Shown here: positions 35,607 to 47,025 of the stretch, one piece after another
How the letters are laid out: the number at the start of each line of letters is the position of its first letter
Position numbering within the stretch: the stretch's first letter is position 1
Assembly (NCBI GenBank): GCA_023512835.1
Contig: CM042088.1
Span: 33,807,664-33,871,663 of the forward strand
DNA from: Taxillus chinensis
Lineage: Eukaryota; Streptophyta; Magnoliopsida; Santalales; Loranthaceae
Direction of reading: 5' to 3'
Length of the DNA: 64,000 nt
Position numbers and translations under genes: made by a program
Notes under the pieces: generated by a model
What the model was told of the DNA's origin: nothing
Databases searched by the model: none
What the model saw: the letters and a program-made list of their open reading frames with translations, nothing else

Positions 35607-37900
35607 ATGGCACCCAGAATCTTTCTTTCCGGCGTTACTCCTGGCCATCTAGTTGATTGGAATGTCGTTTCGATCCTCCAGGATTGGTTTCTCCAGCTTC
35701 GCCCTCTTCTTGAAGCCTCGCACATACTCAACCTGGTCTCCAATCCCATCGATCCTCTTATCGATGACATTCTTGAGTATTACCAACGGATTAGCTGCAC
35801 CAGGATTCCATAACCTCTTATGTCCGTGGTGAATCCATCGTCATCATCCGCCGTTGTTCTCCGCTGCTCTCCACCTTCCTCTTGGTGAACCACAACGTCC
35901 AGGATGCCGATCCGATGGCGGCTTCTATGGGGTGCACGAACAAGGGGAAGGAATACAAGGTGAAATCCTTCAAGGGTCGCTATCGATGTATGGCGACTAT
36001 TCTAAGTCGATGCCTACGGCTCGCACATCGGCCCTGGACTCGGTTCCGTACGATCTTCTACGGCCATGTACGGCGTCTTTGAAGGTCTTCCAATGGATTG
36101 GGGGATGTTCTTATTTCGTTTGCTCGGAATGGTCACAAAAACCATTCCTTCGGGCGCATCCTCGGCATTGTCTTCCAGGCATCTTCGTCCGGACCATTTC
36201 GCCCGAGTTGATCTTGTCTCGTTTCCCTCGGCTCTTTACCTTCGTCACCTTACGCCGGACGGGAACATGACCGCTCGCCGACCCACTCGTAGCTCTCCAC
36301 GCTCTCCCCGCCCCGGAACAACAAGGCGGCTCCGTTGGTGACCCCTCCGACGCCCAAGCCCACGAGGTCGGTTCGCACACCGATCCTCCCGGATTCGGTC
36401 CGTTCTCGCGCCCTCCCACTCACGGGCCTCCCGGCCAAGCATCCGTCTTCGAACCGTCCGAGGTTGCGGGGCCCTCTCGGCGCAAGGCATCTAAAGCTGT
36501 TTCCTCGGCCCCCTCTGCTGCCGATGTCCCCACTCCCTCCACATCCGCTATAGCTGCTGCGGTTGATACCGCTGTTGCCGTCGCCACCGCCGATGTCCCG
36601 GCCGCTTCTCCCGGAAGCCCCCTTGCCTCCTCTACCTCAACCCCGAGATTACCTTGACCATCTCTCCACCGTCACCTTAACGGACCTCCTGGCTCCGTTT
36701 CGGCCTAGCCCACACCTCCTCCATTCCTGACACCGATCTCCGGGTGTTTTACACACGCAATACCCAATCCCCGAAGGCTATGATCATCCGGAATCGGACC
36801 ACGGCTTTCTTACGCCGGCCGCCATTCCCGATGTGTCGTTCCCTACACCCTCAGGCCCGGTCCCGCTACCCAAAGTCCTTCTCCTGCTAAGGCCGGACCC
36901 TCTTCTCCTGCCGCCGCGATTCCCGTGGTTGACTTGTCTGGTCAAAGCGGGTCTCTTGCTCTGGATGCCTCCAATGCTCCGGATGCCTCCGAAGCTCCGG
37001 ATGCCTATGATGCTCCGGATGCTCCTGCTGCTTCTTCGTTACTCCTGCGGACTCCTCGCCCACCGCACCTCCTGCTCCTGTTCATGCGGGGGAGTCCTCC
37101 AAAGCTCCAGAGTTAGCACTTGGGCATGCCTCTTTTGGCACGGTCCACTCCGATCCGTGCTTTCCGCTCGCTGGACCGCCATGCCCACGCTCAAAGCGCC
37201 CAAATTTCCGCCATCGTTGCCAAAGTTGATGCCCTCGGCGCCCAACTACTCTCCGCCCTCACCGACTCCTCCACTTCCATTGAGCGAGAAAATGGATCTT
37301 GTCGCCACCTCCGTTCATTCACTATCTACTTCCTTCGCGGATCCTGGCGCATACGATGGCTCGTCCTCCCGTTGCTTCCCGGCGATCCGCCAAACCGGGG
37401 GAGAAAGTGTCATCGATCCGTCTACTCCTTTGCCCCACAACCATCTTCCCGGACCGAGAAGCGGCCCGCCACTTCGGTGCTTCGGGGAGTTCAAATTCCC
37501 AAACGAAGCCGCTTCTCTCAACCAAGCTCCTTTCTCGCACCTCTAGCTCCTCCTCCATCCTCCTCATCCCTGCTGATACCTTCCTCCCATCCTATGCGGA
37601 GTTTGACCCGTCTAATGCGGATGGAAGCTTGCGCAAGGCAATGAAATCCTATCTCGCATCTTCGCCGAGAGAAGATGTCTTTCTGAAATGTATCCTTTCT
37701 CTCCTGGCCGACATTCGGACTCTTTGTTCGGAGAAAGGACTCTTTACTACGAAGACATTAACAACTTCTCGAGAGTCGCTAAAATGGAGATGAGGTCGTT
37801 TCCATCTCTTTACGAAGATGGGCACTTGTTTGAAGTTCTGCCATGTTGGAATGAGGGCTATCTTCCCAGGTGTGGAGTTAATTCGGACTTACATCGACGG
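35607..37900 (+). pseudogene. Element E env-like / plant-transposon-domain ORF, frameshifted
   Basis: ATG at 35607 (MAPRIFLSGVTP) opens 68 codons; homologous reading continues in other frames. Words such as 'FEGLPMDWGMFLFRLLGM' and 'SFGRILGIVFQ' (about 36060-36180) resemble the putative plant transposon/env-like domain found after pol in Sireviruses. A long Pro/Ala/Ser-rich part follows, with a 12-bp repeat coding 'APDASEAPDAYDAPDAP' (36960-37030). Next come a helical piece (SAQISAIVAKVDALGAQLL, about 37190-37250) and segments leading to the protease-like end. Function in the element is unproven. Confidence 0.55.
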
Positions 37901-38343
37901 AAGCTGAGGATAGCAAGCCATGGAAAACTCTCTCAACCATCCTCATTCCGTACCGGATCATGTCGCCACACTTCATGATGGTTGTCTTCATGATTCGGTC
38001 CAAGCAGATGATTCTCATTGATTCTCATCGGATTGTGGAGCACTTCGTTAGGAAGAATCAATGGGAACCTCGTGTCTCGGACTAACCAAGCCGTGAAGAA
38101 AGCCGGACTATATGAAGAGTTGGGTATCACACCCCTGCGTTCGATCGAGAAACTCAAGGCGACATTCCGGGGCAAGAAGCAAGTGCCACAACACCGGATG
38201 GAGATAGGCTGCGGAGCCTTTGTCTGTCACTTCATCAAATCGTTCTTAACTGTGGACAAACATTGGAGCCAACACTCCACCTTTACGATGCAACAGACAA
38301 TGGAGCTAAGAGAGAAGGCAAGCAACTATGATCTTCAAGTATA
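37900..38343 (+). pseudogene. Degenerate Ulp1 (C48)-like cysteine protease domain in element E
   Basis: Two overlapping frames give KPWKTLSTILIPY, then SPHFMMVVFMIRSKQMILID, a linker, and QVPQHRMEIGCGAFVCHFI before the TAG at 38342. The order His-(16 residues)-Asp-(63)-Cys-Gly with a preceding VPQ follows the Ulp1/SENP pattern (H, D, Q, C), and the His-Asp spacing of 17 equals that of yeast Ulp1. The usual catalytic Gln position is His here, and the Asp before Cys-Gly is Gly, so activity is doubtful. A frame change falls within the linker. It would be the C-terminal end of the env-like ORF. Confidence 0.5.
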
Positions 38344-38497
38344 GTAAGCCTTATGTACCTTAGTGAAAAACCTGTATTAAGGCTGAATTGTATTTAGTTC
38401 TTGATTAATGAAATTGGTTGTGTTGCGTATTATTGTATGATATTCTTTTGCATCGCTTACCTGGATCGGATTACAAAGGGTTTGGGCATATCCATAA

Positions 38498-38509
38498 TTG
38501 GGGGGAGAT
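38498..38509 (+). other. Element E polypurine tract
   Basis: ttggggggagat immediately before the 3' LTR TGTTGG. Confidence 0.85.
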
Positions 38510-39868
38510 TGTTGGATCAAACCCAGAATTTGGATAATGCTTGATAAAGCCTTATGTAATTTGATCTGAGATCTTTTGTGTTTATTTGATCATTGCAGAA
38601 GGTATGTTACTAATCCAAAGATGCACTCGTGAGAGCAAAGCTAAGGACAGGATACATAATCCTGATCCGGACAAGAGTGAGTGTCGTCAAACACTTGGTA
38701 AATAACCAAGTAACAAATACATACGGAATAAGGAACAATCCTACGGACTAAGAACTTAAAGGATAAGTGCGGAGTAAGGAAACTAGATGCGGAGTAAGGA
38801 AACCAGGATGCGGAGTAAGGAATCCGGATTTATTACTCGCCGGAGTAAGGAACTTACATACGGAGTAAGGAAATTACATGCGGAGTAAGAAAGCGGCCGA
38901 CACGAATAAGTCATCAGACTTTTCAAGACTCGCCCGGAGTAAGGAACTTACATACGGAGTAAGGAACTTACATACGGAGTAAGGAACTTACATGCGGAGT
39001 AAGAAAGCGCTGACACGGAATAAGTCATCAGACTTTTCAAGACTCGCCCGGAGTAAGGAACTTACATACCGAGTAAGGAACTTACATGCGGAGTAAGGAA
39101 CTTACATGCGGAGTAAGGAACTTACATGCGGAGTAAGGAAGCGCGACACGGACTAAGGATTCCAGATCGAATAGATACGGAGTAAGCAACCACCGACACG
39201 GAGTAAGGTTCCGAGCTTCATTAACTACGGAGTAAGGAAAATTACACCGGACCAAGAAGACATTGCTCCAACTAAACCGCATTTAATGTTATCAGCTCGT
39301 GGTGTCCCGATGTAAGATGAATGTATTGAGAACCTGAAGAATCTTACACGTGGATCATCCGGATATGTGGACACAACCTTAATTGTATCTCGGAACTCAC
39401 AAAGACACTTATACTCTTCAAATCCAAGATCTTGAGCTCCACAATCCGCAGCAGTCAAGGCAGAGAGATTACCGAGGGATAGTTAGTGCGGAACGCATTC
39501 CGGAACTACAAGTTCCAAGGTTGTCTCTTAGGAATGTTTTGTATAAATATTCGTACTTATACTTTATGTAAAAAAAACAGTTGAGAGGTGTGAAAAACAA
39601 AGAAAAAAAAATAGGAGCGTCATCATCTTTAGAGAAAGAACTTGGCTAGTGTGTGAGTTCATTTTGTAAACAGAGTATAAGAGAGTGTTTGCTTCTATTT
39701 TGTTGTAATCACCTTGTGATAATAAAACAAAATACTTCCACTATCTGGTTATCTTCCGCAGTGATTCTATCACTAAAACTAGATAAGTGTTTGTGTCTTG
39801 AGAGAAAAGAAAGAGTTCGAATAAGAGCCTATTCACCCCCCCCCCCTTTAGGCTCCAAAGGACCATCA
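38510..39868 (+). repeat. Element E 3' LTR
   Basis: 1359 bp, collinear with the 5' LTR; differences are mainly one-base indels and one extra unit of the 20-bp array (38765-39240). TATA at 39542-39550. It ends CCATCA followed by the TSD AAACC. Confidence 0.92.
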
Positions 39869-39873
39869 AAACC

Positions 39874-40236
39874 TCTAATTAAGAGTTTATTACTAATAAA
39901 AAATCAATAATCTGAATAATCTAATTATTCAGATACAAAACCTATTTATAGGCAAGCTAGTAACTAAGAATTTGAAACTTAATATAATTAGGAAACTAAA
40001 GTAAAATACCAAAATATCTTAATGTGAATTAAATAAAGTAAAGTAATAAAAAGAAATACTTATAATAGACAAAAGAAAGTAAATATAAAGAGTCCAATTG
40101 GTAGAAGATGTATTGCGTAACACGATACAGGCACGTGGCGATGCACGTATCGCACGTCACGGGAAACTCGACATGAGTAGACCACAAGAGCGAATTCGGA
40201 TAGGCTAACACAAGCATTAGCACAAGGTCTTCTTCA
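39874..40236 (-). repeat. Element D LTR 2, proximal part
   Basis: Continuation of the middle D LTR after insertion E (other part 26738-26853). The minus-strand start is TGAAGAAGACC at 40236, directly preceded by the tail of interior 2. Confidence 0.75.
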
Positions 40237-41139
40237 TTCCCCTGCCCTTGAAACTTCCCTTGTCCTCAAAGGAAAATTGGAGAAATTATTCTGCATCCAA
40301 AGTATAACCCACCATTAATCTCAGAAACCCATAATCTTTTACAAATTCCTCGACCTTTTTCTTTACGTGAACCTCCTGCCTCACTGTCACAACAATAAGT
40401 TGTTGCAAAATAAAAATAGAGTACTTTTCGATTTTTTCATGAGCAGATTTTGAATTGTTACATATCTTCGACTAGTAGCTCCTTGTATCAAGGGCACCGC
40501 CTAATTGTGCATCATTGAAGACAAGGATCACATTATTGAAAGAGTCTTCAACGGTGAAGGTCTTATTGACTTTTATTTGAGCATTATCGACCACAGTCGG
40601 TCGAGTAGAGAAAGTTAGAGGAATCAAGAAATCTGAATATGCGGTTGAGTTGCTGATCCCTTTAGATGAGTCACCAGATGAGAATTTAGCCTCAAGATGT
40701 GATCCACATGAGCTCTAATAACATAATTCATCTTTAACACTAGAAATATCTTCAACCTCTTGCGAAGTTCGTCGTAACCCATTGTTATCGCCTTGAGTTT
40801 GTCAGCCTGCTATAGGATCTTTTCCCTTGTGTGCGGGAAATAATTGATCCATTTTCTGATTAATCCTACCTTAAAATTGAACCACCTTTGCCATAGCTGC
40901 CAAAAGCTCTGTAATAGAATGCTCTAGGGCTTCAAACCACCATTTGTTCATCTTGGTCGCCTCCTGTAAGGATCCGTATATGTGTTAACGTAACTTGTAA
41001 TCTATATTTAATGTTAAGAATGTTAATTTGAAAATGTGGCCATTAATATGATCGTTTTGATTATATTAGAGCTTAATTTGAGGTCCAGAAGCCTCCGGGT
41101 GTTATTTAGTAATTTTTGGAAGTTAAATTGAGGGTTAAT

Positions 41140-41648
41140 AGGGGTGTAAAACAGACCGGTCCGGTCCGGTCCGTGATGGAGCGGGGCTAAACGGGCTGGC
41201 CCGTTTAGGCCTGCACTTTTAACGAACCAGAATTTTTCTGGTCCGGTCCAGTCCGCATGCGGACGCAGACAAGTCCATATTTATTTATTTAAAAACTTAT
41301 TATAAATTAGTTTTGTTAAAAATAATTTAAATTTTAAATTTTAAAATTATATTTAATAGTTTATATTTCTAAATATTAATTTTCAAATTAATAGGTTTAA
41401 GTTCTAGGTACTAATATACTAAATAGAATATATAATAGTTTTAAAAAAATTATTTTAAAAAAATAAAAAAGCCCGTCCGTGGACCAGTCCGCGTCCATAC
41501 GGATTTGGTTCGCATAGACCGGGCCTAAAGGGACCAGTCCATTTAGGCCCGTGATTGAAATGAACCAGAATATTTCTGGTCCAGTCCGCTCCGGTCCGCA
41601 CGGACCACGGACTGGTCCGCGGACCGGCGGTCCATTTTACACCCTTAA
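41140..41648. mobile_element. hAT-like non-autonomous element in A2
   Basis: Ends AGGGGTGTAAAA and TTTTACACCCTTAA, with a perfect 8-bp target repeat GGGTTAAT (41132-41139, 41649-41656). The sub-terminal regions are rich in ggtccggtccg / cggaccgg words in inverted orientation, and the middle is AT-rich. Length 509 bp. No transposase. A1 lacks this insertion. Confidence 0.88.
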
Positions 41649-42379
41649 GGGTTAATAAGTGAAAAATAGAATTTAGGAGGGCTTTTTACAAATTATTAAA
41701 GAGAAGGACGAATTTTAATTAAAAATAGGATTTTGGGGTTTTATTATTTATTATAACTTTGTTTTAAGAAACCCTAGCCATCAGAGGAGAGTTCATAGTG
41801 TTCTTTGTCGTTCTTTGTCGATTTTAGACCGTTCTTGCGAGTTTAATCCCTTCGAAAGGCAAGAGGTAGATGATTCTTAATTTCTTGTTATTCTATTACA
41901 TAAACGTGAATTGTAGGAAGAAATACATATTTGATTTTATTAGTATGCAAATATATATATATATATGTAAATATACAAGTATATGCTTGGTCGACTTTCA
42001 AGCGAAAGGTGTTCTGTCTTCTTTGCACCTATACCATCTCGTTCATCACTTGGGACAATGTTTAGACGACTGATTTATTATCTTGCGTGTTTGCTTTAAT
42101 ATGGACTGCGGCTTTTGCATAAACAAAAAAAAAAGAGATTCGTAAACCCATTTGATGTCCTACACCTCTTTCCTCTAATTATTTAAAATATTTATCCTAT
42201 TCTTTTTAATCCCAATTATTATTATTACTTGTATGAAAACTAGGCATGTAGGCCTAGTTATTCTATCTCGGTTTGGTTCAGGTAAGATTATTTTAAGACC
42301 TATTCTAAATTTTAATGTCATATTAGTTAGCAAATAAATATTATTTGGGGTTGATGCTAATAGTTGGGCATTTTAAAAA

Positions 42380-42870
42380 TAATAATAATGTTGTGCTTGG
42401 GCTTGAGATTGTAGTGTAAGTAAAATAAATATTTTTGGACTTGATATTATTAATTTGATGTTGAAAATATTATATGTAGCATGATATCATTAATTTGACA
42501 TTAAGTATTGTATCTGTGGCTTAATATTATTTGTTAGATAAACACACACACACACACACACACATATATATCAATTGCGGTACATTATTATTGATTTGAT
42601 GATTTAAATGTAATAATATTACTTGTAGTTTAATATTATTAGTTTAACATTAGAATGCTAATTGTAGCTTGATATTATTAACCTGAAATTTAAAATATTA
42701 AATTGTTGCTTGATATTATTAATTTGACATTAGCAAAATATTATTTGAATCGTTATATTATTAATAGTTTGATATTATTGGAGGCTTGATATTAATAGAT
42801 TGATATTAGAAATATTGTTTGTAGCTTGATCTTTATAGTATGACACTATAAATATTGTTTGTGCAACATT
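42380..42870. repeat. Interspersed 'gatattattaatttgacatt' repeats in A2
   Basis: Ten or so imperfect copies of a 25-35-bp AT-rich unit (tagcttgatattattaatttgacattaaaatatta). A related stretch is in A1 at 13330-13700. Confidence 0.7.
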
Positions 42871-43850
42871 TTTATTTGTTTAGTAATTTAAATGTTTTGT
42901 AAAGCTGTTGTATTGAATACTAATTATTTGAAATTATTATTTATTGATTTTATGTGTAGAATTAGTGGTGGAGCTGGTTGGATTAACCATGGGTCCCACA
43001 TAAGGTTGGTAAGAGGCCTTAGATCCCCTATGTGGCTAGTTAACTCAGGTCCTATATGTGGTGAGTTGTCATCAAGGACATTGTAAGTCCCACATATGGC
43101 TATCTGGTAATGATTGAGATCCTAGGAGTTGGATGTGGGAATCCCCTGGATGGTTGGATTGTTCGGTGTGTGTGATGTATATGTGGCGAGTTACCCTTAA
43201 TGAATGAAATGTATGTGTGTGATGTCATATTTTGTGATTGAATATAATCTTACTGTGATAGATTAGGACACTACACTAGCACAAGCATACACTGATCATG
43301 TAGACTTAAGATTTCATGTTATAGGATAGTAAGAAGATGGAGATAACCTATTGGGCATTCATGCTCACCCCTATTTTGTTGACATATTTCAGGTATCGAC
43401 TCATTCGCTAGAGGCTGGTTCAAGGCTAATTGTTATTTATTTCATATTTTTGTCATAACTTGGTTTAAAAAATTTGTATGAGATAATTGGTTATATTATT
43501 TGAATATCCGGACGAGGGTCCATGAAAGTTTTATTGGATTTATAGCATGACTCTACTATTAATAAATTATTTTCCTTAGCTTAATGGCATGTGGAAATGT
43601 ATAGGAATACCCCTGATGTATGATTGTACAGGTATATCTCAGACAGCACCCGATGTGTAGTCCATATCAGTGCTAGTTACCAACCACTTGACTCTTCGGG
43701 TGCGGGCATGGGGAAGTCACATTCTTGGTTTTAGCTTCCTTGGAATTCAGGAGCGTGACACCTCCTCCATCATCTCGATGAAGAACATGAAAGAAAAACA
43801 ATAACTTAATGAGAAATATTGATAAGAATCTTTCAATGAAAGCACCAAAT

Positions 43851-44335
43851 TGTTAAAAACCTTAATTAGGATCCAACAACAATTTAGATAAAAAAATAAC
43901 CAAATATTCAAACCCTAGCCCAAGCTATTCAAGTAATTAACTGGAAAAGTCAAAACATAATAATAAACTTTTAATTAAGAGTTTATTATTGATAAAAAGT
44001 CAATAATCCGAATAATCTAATTATTCATATATAAAAACTATTTATAGGCAAGCATGTAACTAGGAATTGGAAACCTAATATAATTATGAAACTAAAGTAA
44101 AATATCAAAATATTTTAATATGAATTAAATAAAAGAATATAATAAAAAGAAAATACTTTTAATAGACAAAGGAAAGTAAATATAAAAAGAGTCCAATTGG
44201 TAAAAGATGTATTACGCAACACGATACGTACACGTGGCGATGCACGTATTGCATATCACAGGCAACTTTACACGGACAGACCACAAGCGTTGATTCAGAC
44301 AGGCTGGCAAGGGTGTTAGCACAAGGTTTTCATCA
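43851..44335 (-). repeat. Element D LTR 3
   Basis: The only uninterrupted D LTR, 485 bp; minus strand TGATGAAAACC...GTTTTTAACA. Confidence 0.75.
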
Positions 44336-47025
44336 AAGTACTCTTGTAATAATCTTTAAGCCTTAATGTCACTATAATATTGTATAAATGTTATCTATTT
44401 TTGAAAAAATTATTTCAATAAAAATACATATACTGTACACTACATGAATTTTTTAAAAAAATTTGCTATCTTATATTCTTTCATACTGATTAAGAAATTT
44501 TAATACGAATTGATATTTGATTTTGTGATGTGAAAAGTTTGTTTTCTTAAAAGAGTTTTTGCATTCCCTATATATGTTATTCATGTAATATGATATATAC
44601 CAATATTAACATCAACGATTTATATATAATCCAAATGTCTCTTCTTATTTTTGCTTTGTTTTAACCTAATTTGCTTTTTCCTTGAGCACTATTTTCTTTT
44701 AGATCACCTACTTTGACATTGGATTCACCAATCCTAGCACGGTCATTTTTTGCACATAGTTGAACTAGTAATTGTGTTATCCAGTCCCTTATATTTCGCG
44801 AGTCTAGTAGAGCCTGAATTGAATCACGAGTGTCATCATTGGATCCCGTCCGGGGGAAGCCACTTTTGGGGTGTGATTCCCCTCAACCTTTATCCTAATG
44901 ACGATAAAAATAGCAGTCGTTACCAATCGTTTTTGGGGTGTGATTGTTCACATTAAAGAAAAATATGATCGGGAGTTAATTACGCGTGGGGATGAATTAG
45001 CACCCTCACAATGCCCTTTTGGTATCTATCTTAAGAGTTCATGAATTTCTAACTTGTTTTAACTACTCATTTTAAATTAACTAGTCTAAGACAATGTTGA
45101 ATTTCCCTAATGGTGAATTTCTATTATATTTTTTCTAAGCTGTTTGTTAAAGTTGAAATTGAATGCAATTTATGCTAAGCCTCTAAAGAAAGTCCTAACG
45201 TTTTTGTTTAAAGTTTTAAATTCTTTGTTCCAGTTCAAAATTCAATTCAATTCTTCTAAAAGTCTAAAGGATTTCGAAGGTCTGAATTATTTCTTTTTAT
45301 TTTTAGGTCCATTGTTAAAGTGAAAGATTAAGGTCAAATTATTTCTTAAAATACTAAGAGTGAACCCAAACAAGGAAATAATGAAAGGAAAAAACTAAAA
45401 GAAAGGCCTAGGTGTTGTTTAAGTAATCTAAGGACTATTAAAAAAAAATTTCTAGAAAACATTTTTAAAATTTAAGAAAAAAAAGCTCTTTTTTTAAAAG
45501 AGTTATTATGAAATTTTTTCTAGAAAACATTTTTTTGAAAGCTTTCTCTTTTAAAAAAAGCAAATAAAATAAAATAAAAATAAACACTGATGTGTTGTAT
45601 GTAATTTTGACATACACAAAATAAGAATAAGCTCACTCTTTCTGTATGTGATTACAACAGAACAATACAGTACGCCTAAAACCTTATATCCGATTACCAC
45701 ATCAGAAAGAAGAAATAAAACAAGAAAGAAACAACATACCAAAATGTGAATTGAGGGCACCAATGACATCCTCGTCCAACCAGATTACACACATCCGTAA
45801 CATGAGAATAGAGGAGGGATGACATAACAAGGACTACGCAACCAGAAAACATAACAACCATAGCGGTCATAATAGCCATAATAGGGACATAAATGCCATG
45901 TCAGGGAACATAACCAATAAAAAACCCCAATAAGCAAAGACACTAGGACAAAAATGGAAACGCTGATTACACATGTCTATACCACAAACCCCCAAGACAG
46001 AAAACGTTTTCCTTTTTTTCTTCTTCTTCTCCATTTTTGTTTTAGTTTATTTATTTTGAACAAACGAGTGAACTATTTAGAAAATGAAAGAACAAAAAGC
46101 AATAAAAACCAAGAGGAAAACAAACAACACACAATAAACAGAGGGGGCTCATCGTTTTTTTTATTATTTCTTTTGTTTTGAAAACTAGACTTCTCTCCAT
46201 TTCAATACAAAAAAGAAAACAGGTACGAACAGAAAAATGTCCTTTATTCACGTAGACCAGGAAAAAAGCATTCATTTTTTGTTCTTATTTTTTTGTTTTT
46301 GTTTTTGAAGATACGTTCTTAGTAAGTAAACAACATAAACAAAAAAATAACACTCAAAAAAAGAACAAAGGAAAGGAAGACATGTCAAATCAAAAAAACA
46401 AATCCAAATGACACTAAAAAATCGATGTACTTCGAAAACGAAAAAGAAAGGATAAAAATTGGGGAAGAAGGGATGAACCAACAAAAATAAAATAAAATAA
46501 CATAATAAAAACCAACCAGGCTCCAAATAAATTCTTCTTCGTCTCCAAAAGGGCTACATTAACTAATTGGACGTCTTCCTCTGACACAAGCTGGCTTTCG
46601 CGGGGCACTCGGCTGGCTTTGCACCGATTATTTGGAGCCACACAGTAAATCAAGCAACAATAATGGTAGAGAGCATCTACACCAGCTTTGGGGAGGAGAG
46701 TATGTGATGTTTCATGGGGGGACGGATAGGGAGTACTCCACACTAGTCAGCGAAATGATTTCTTGCTAGGGGAGTGGGGTGTCACGGAGTTAGACTTACG
46801 ATGAGCTAACTCGTGCGGCACTTAGTCACTTAGCGGAAACTTTGTGAACTAAGTAAGCCTTTTAAGTTCGAGAATGCCTAAAAGCGAGAAAACTTATATT
46901 AGAACAAAGACAAGTACAAGTTTAAACACTAGAGCGTTGCTCTAGTGACAGGGGGCTCTTTATGTGGGTTTGACAGAAAGAGTGAGGGATTTGTGCTTTT
47001 AAATCTTGTTTTTAGAGAGAGAGAG
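44336..47025 (-). other. Unassigned LTR-like DNA with a Tat/Ogre-type primer-site look-alike
   Basis: No gene was recognised. On the minus strand near 44875-44840, 'aaaagtggcttcccccggacggga' resembles the GTGGCGACTCCxCTGGGGA sequence at the LTR-interior junction of Tat/Ogre elements. The DNA from there to 47025 could therefore be an LTR continuing, after the 47026-49556 insertion, the LTR of element H. The rest (45000-46780) is A/T-rich with long homopurine/homopyrimidine runs. Confidence 0.3.

Larger units (their letters stand above)
26854..39868 (+). mobile_element. Element E: Sirevirus-like Ty1/copia retrotransposon, 13.0 kb
   Basis: LTRs at 26854-28188 and 38510-39868 (TGTTGG...CCATCA) flank gag, protease, integrase, RT and RNase H in copia order, then a 4.5-kb 3' extension. 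The TSD AAACC lies at 26849-26853 and 39869-39873. PBS is iMet-like. Extra 'gggggag' purine tracts after pol and the long env-like 3' region are hallmarks of Sireviruses. Frames are broken mostly by single-base shifts. It sits in the middle LTR of array D. Confidence 0.93.
40965..43760 (+). mobile_element. Solo LTR A2
   Basis: It runs from TGTAAGGATCC to GGAGCGTGACA, with the 5-bp target repeat CCTCC at 40960-40964 and 43761-43765. 2796 bp, of which about 517 belong to the hAT-like insertion and its TSD. Contains an 'aaaccctagcc' leader, a (CA)n run (42541-42563) and many 'cttgatattattaatttgacatt' repeats (42380-42860). No interior or second LTR. Confidence 0.88.
40237..43850 (-). pseudogene. 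Element D interior 2, split by solo LTR A2
   Basis: 40237-40964 and 43766-43850 match interior 1 (26064-26737), with about 140 bp more near 40590-40710. It carries the same gag-like start and the same polyprotein-tail region next to LTR 2. A2 is inserted with TSD CCTCC. Confidence 0.65.
12105..44335 (-). mobile_element. Element D: tandem Ty3-type array, LTR-int-LTR-int-LTR
   Basis: Three copies of a roughly 485-bp LTR (minus strand TGATGAAGACC...GTCTTCAACA and variants) alternate with two short, related interiors. After removing insertions the LTRs are 12105-12422 plus 25895-26063, 26738-26853 plus 39874-40236, and 43851-44335. The interiors are 26064-26737 and 40237-40964 plus 43766-43850. 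Each interior fuses a gag-like start to the C-terminal tail of a Ty3 polyprotein, so both are internally deleted, non-autonomous copies. The shared middle LTR implies unequal recombination between elements. No clear TSD was found at the outer ends. Confidence 0.75.

Noticed and set aside
36111..36490. Minus-strand Arg/Gly-rich ORFs
   Set aside because: Antisense shadows of the Pro/Ala/Ser-rich part of the element E env-like region.
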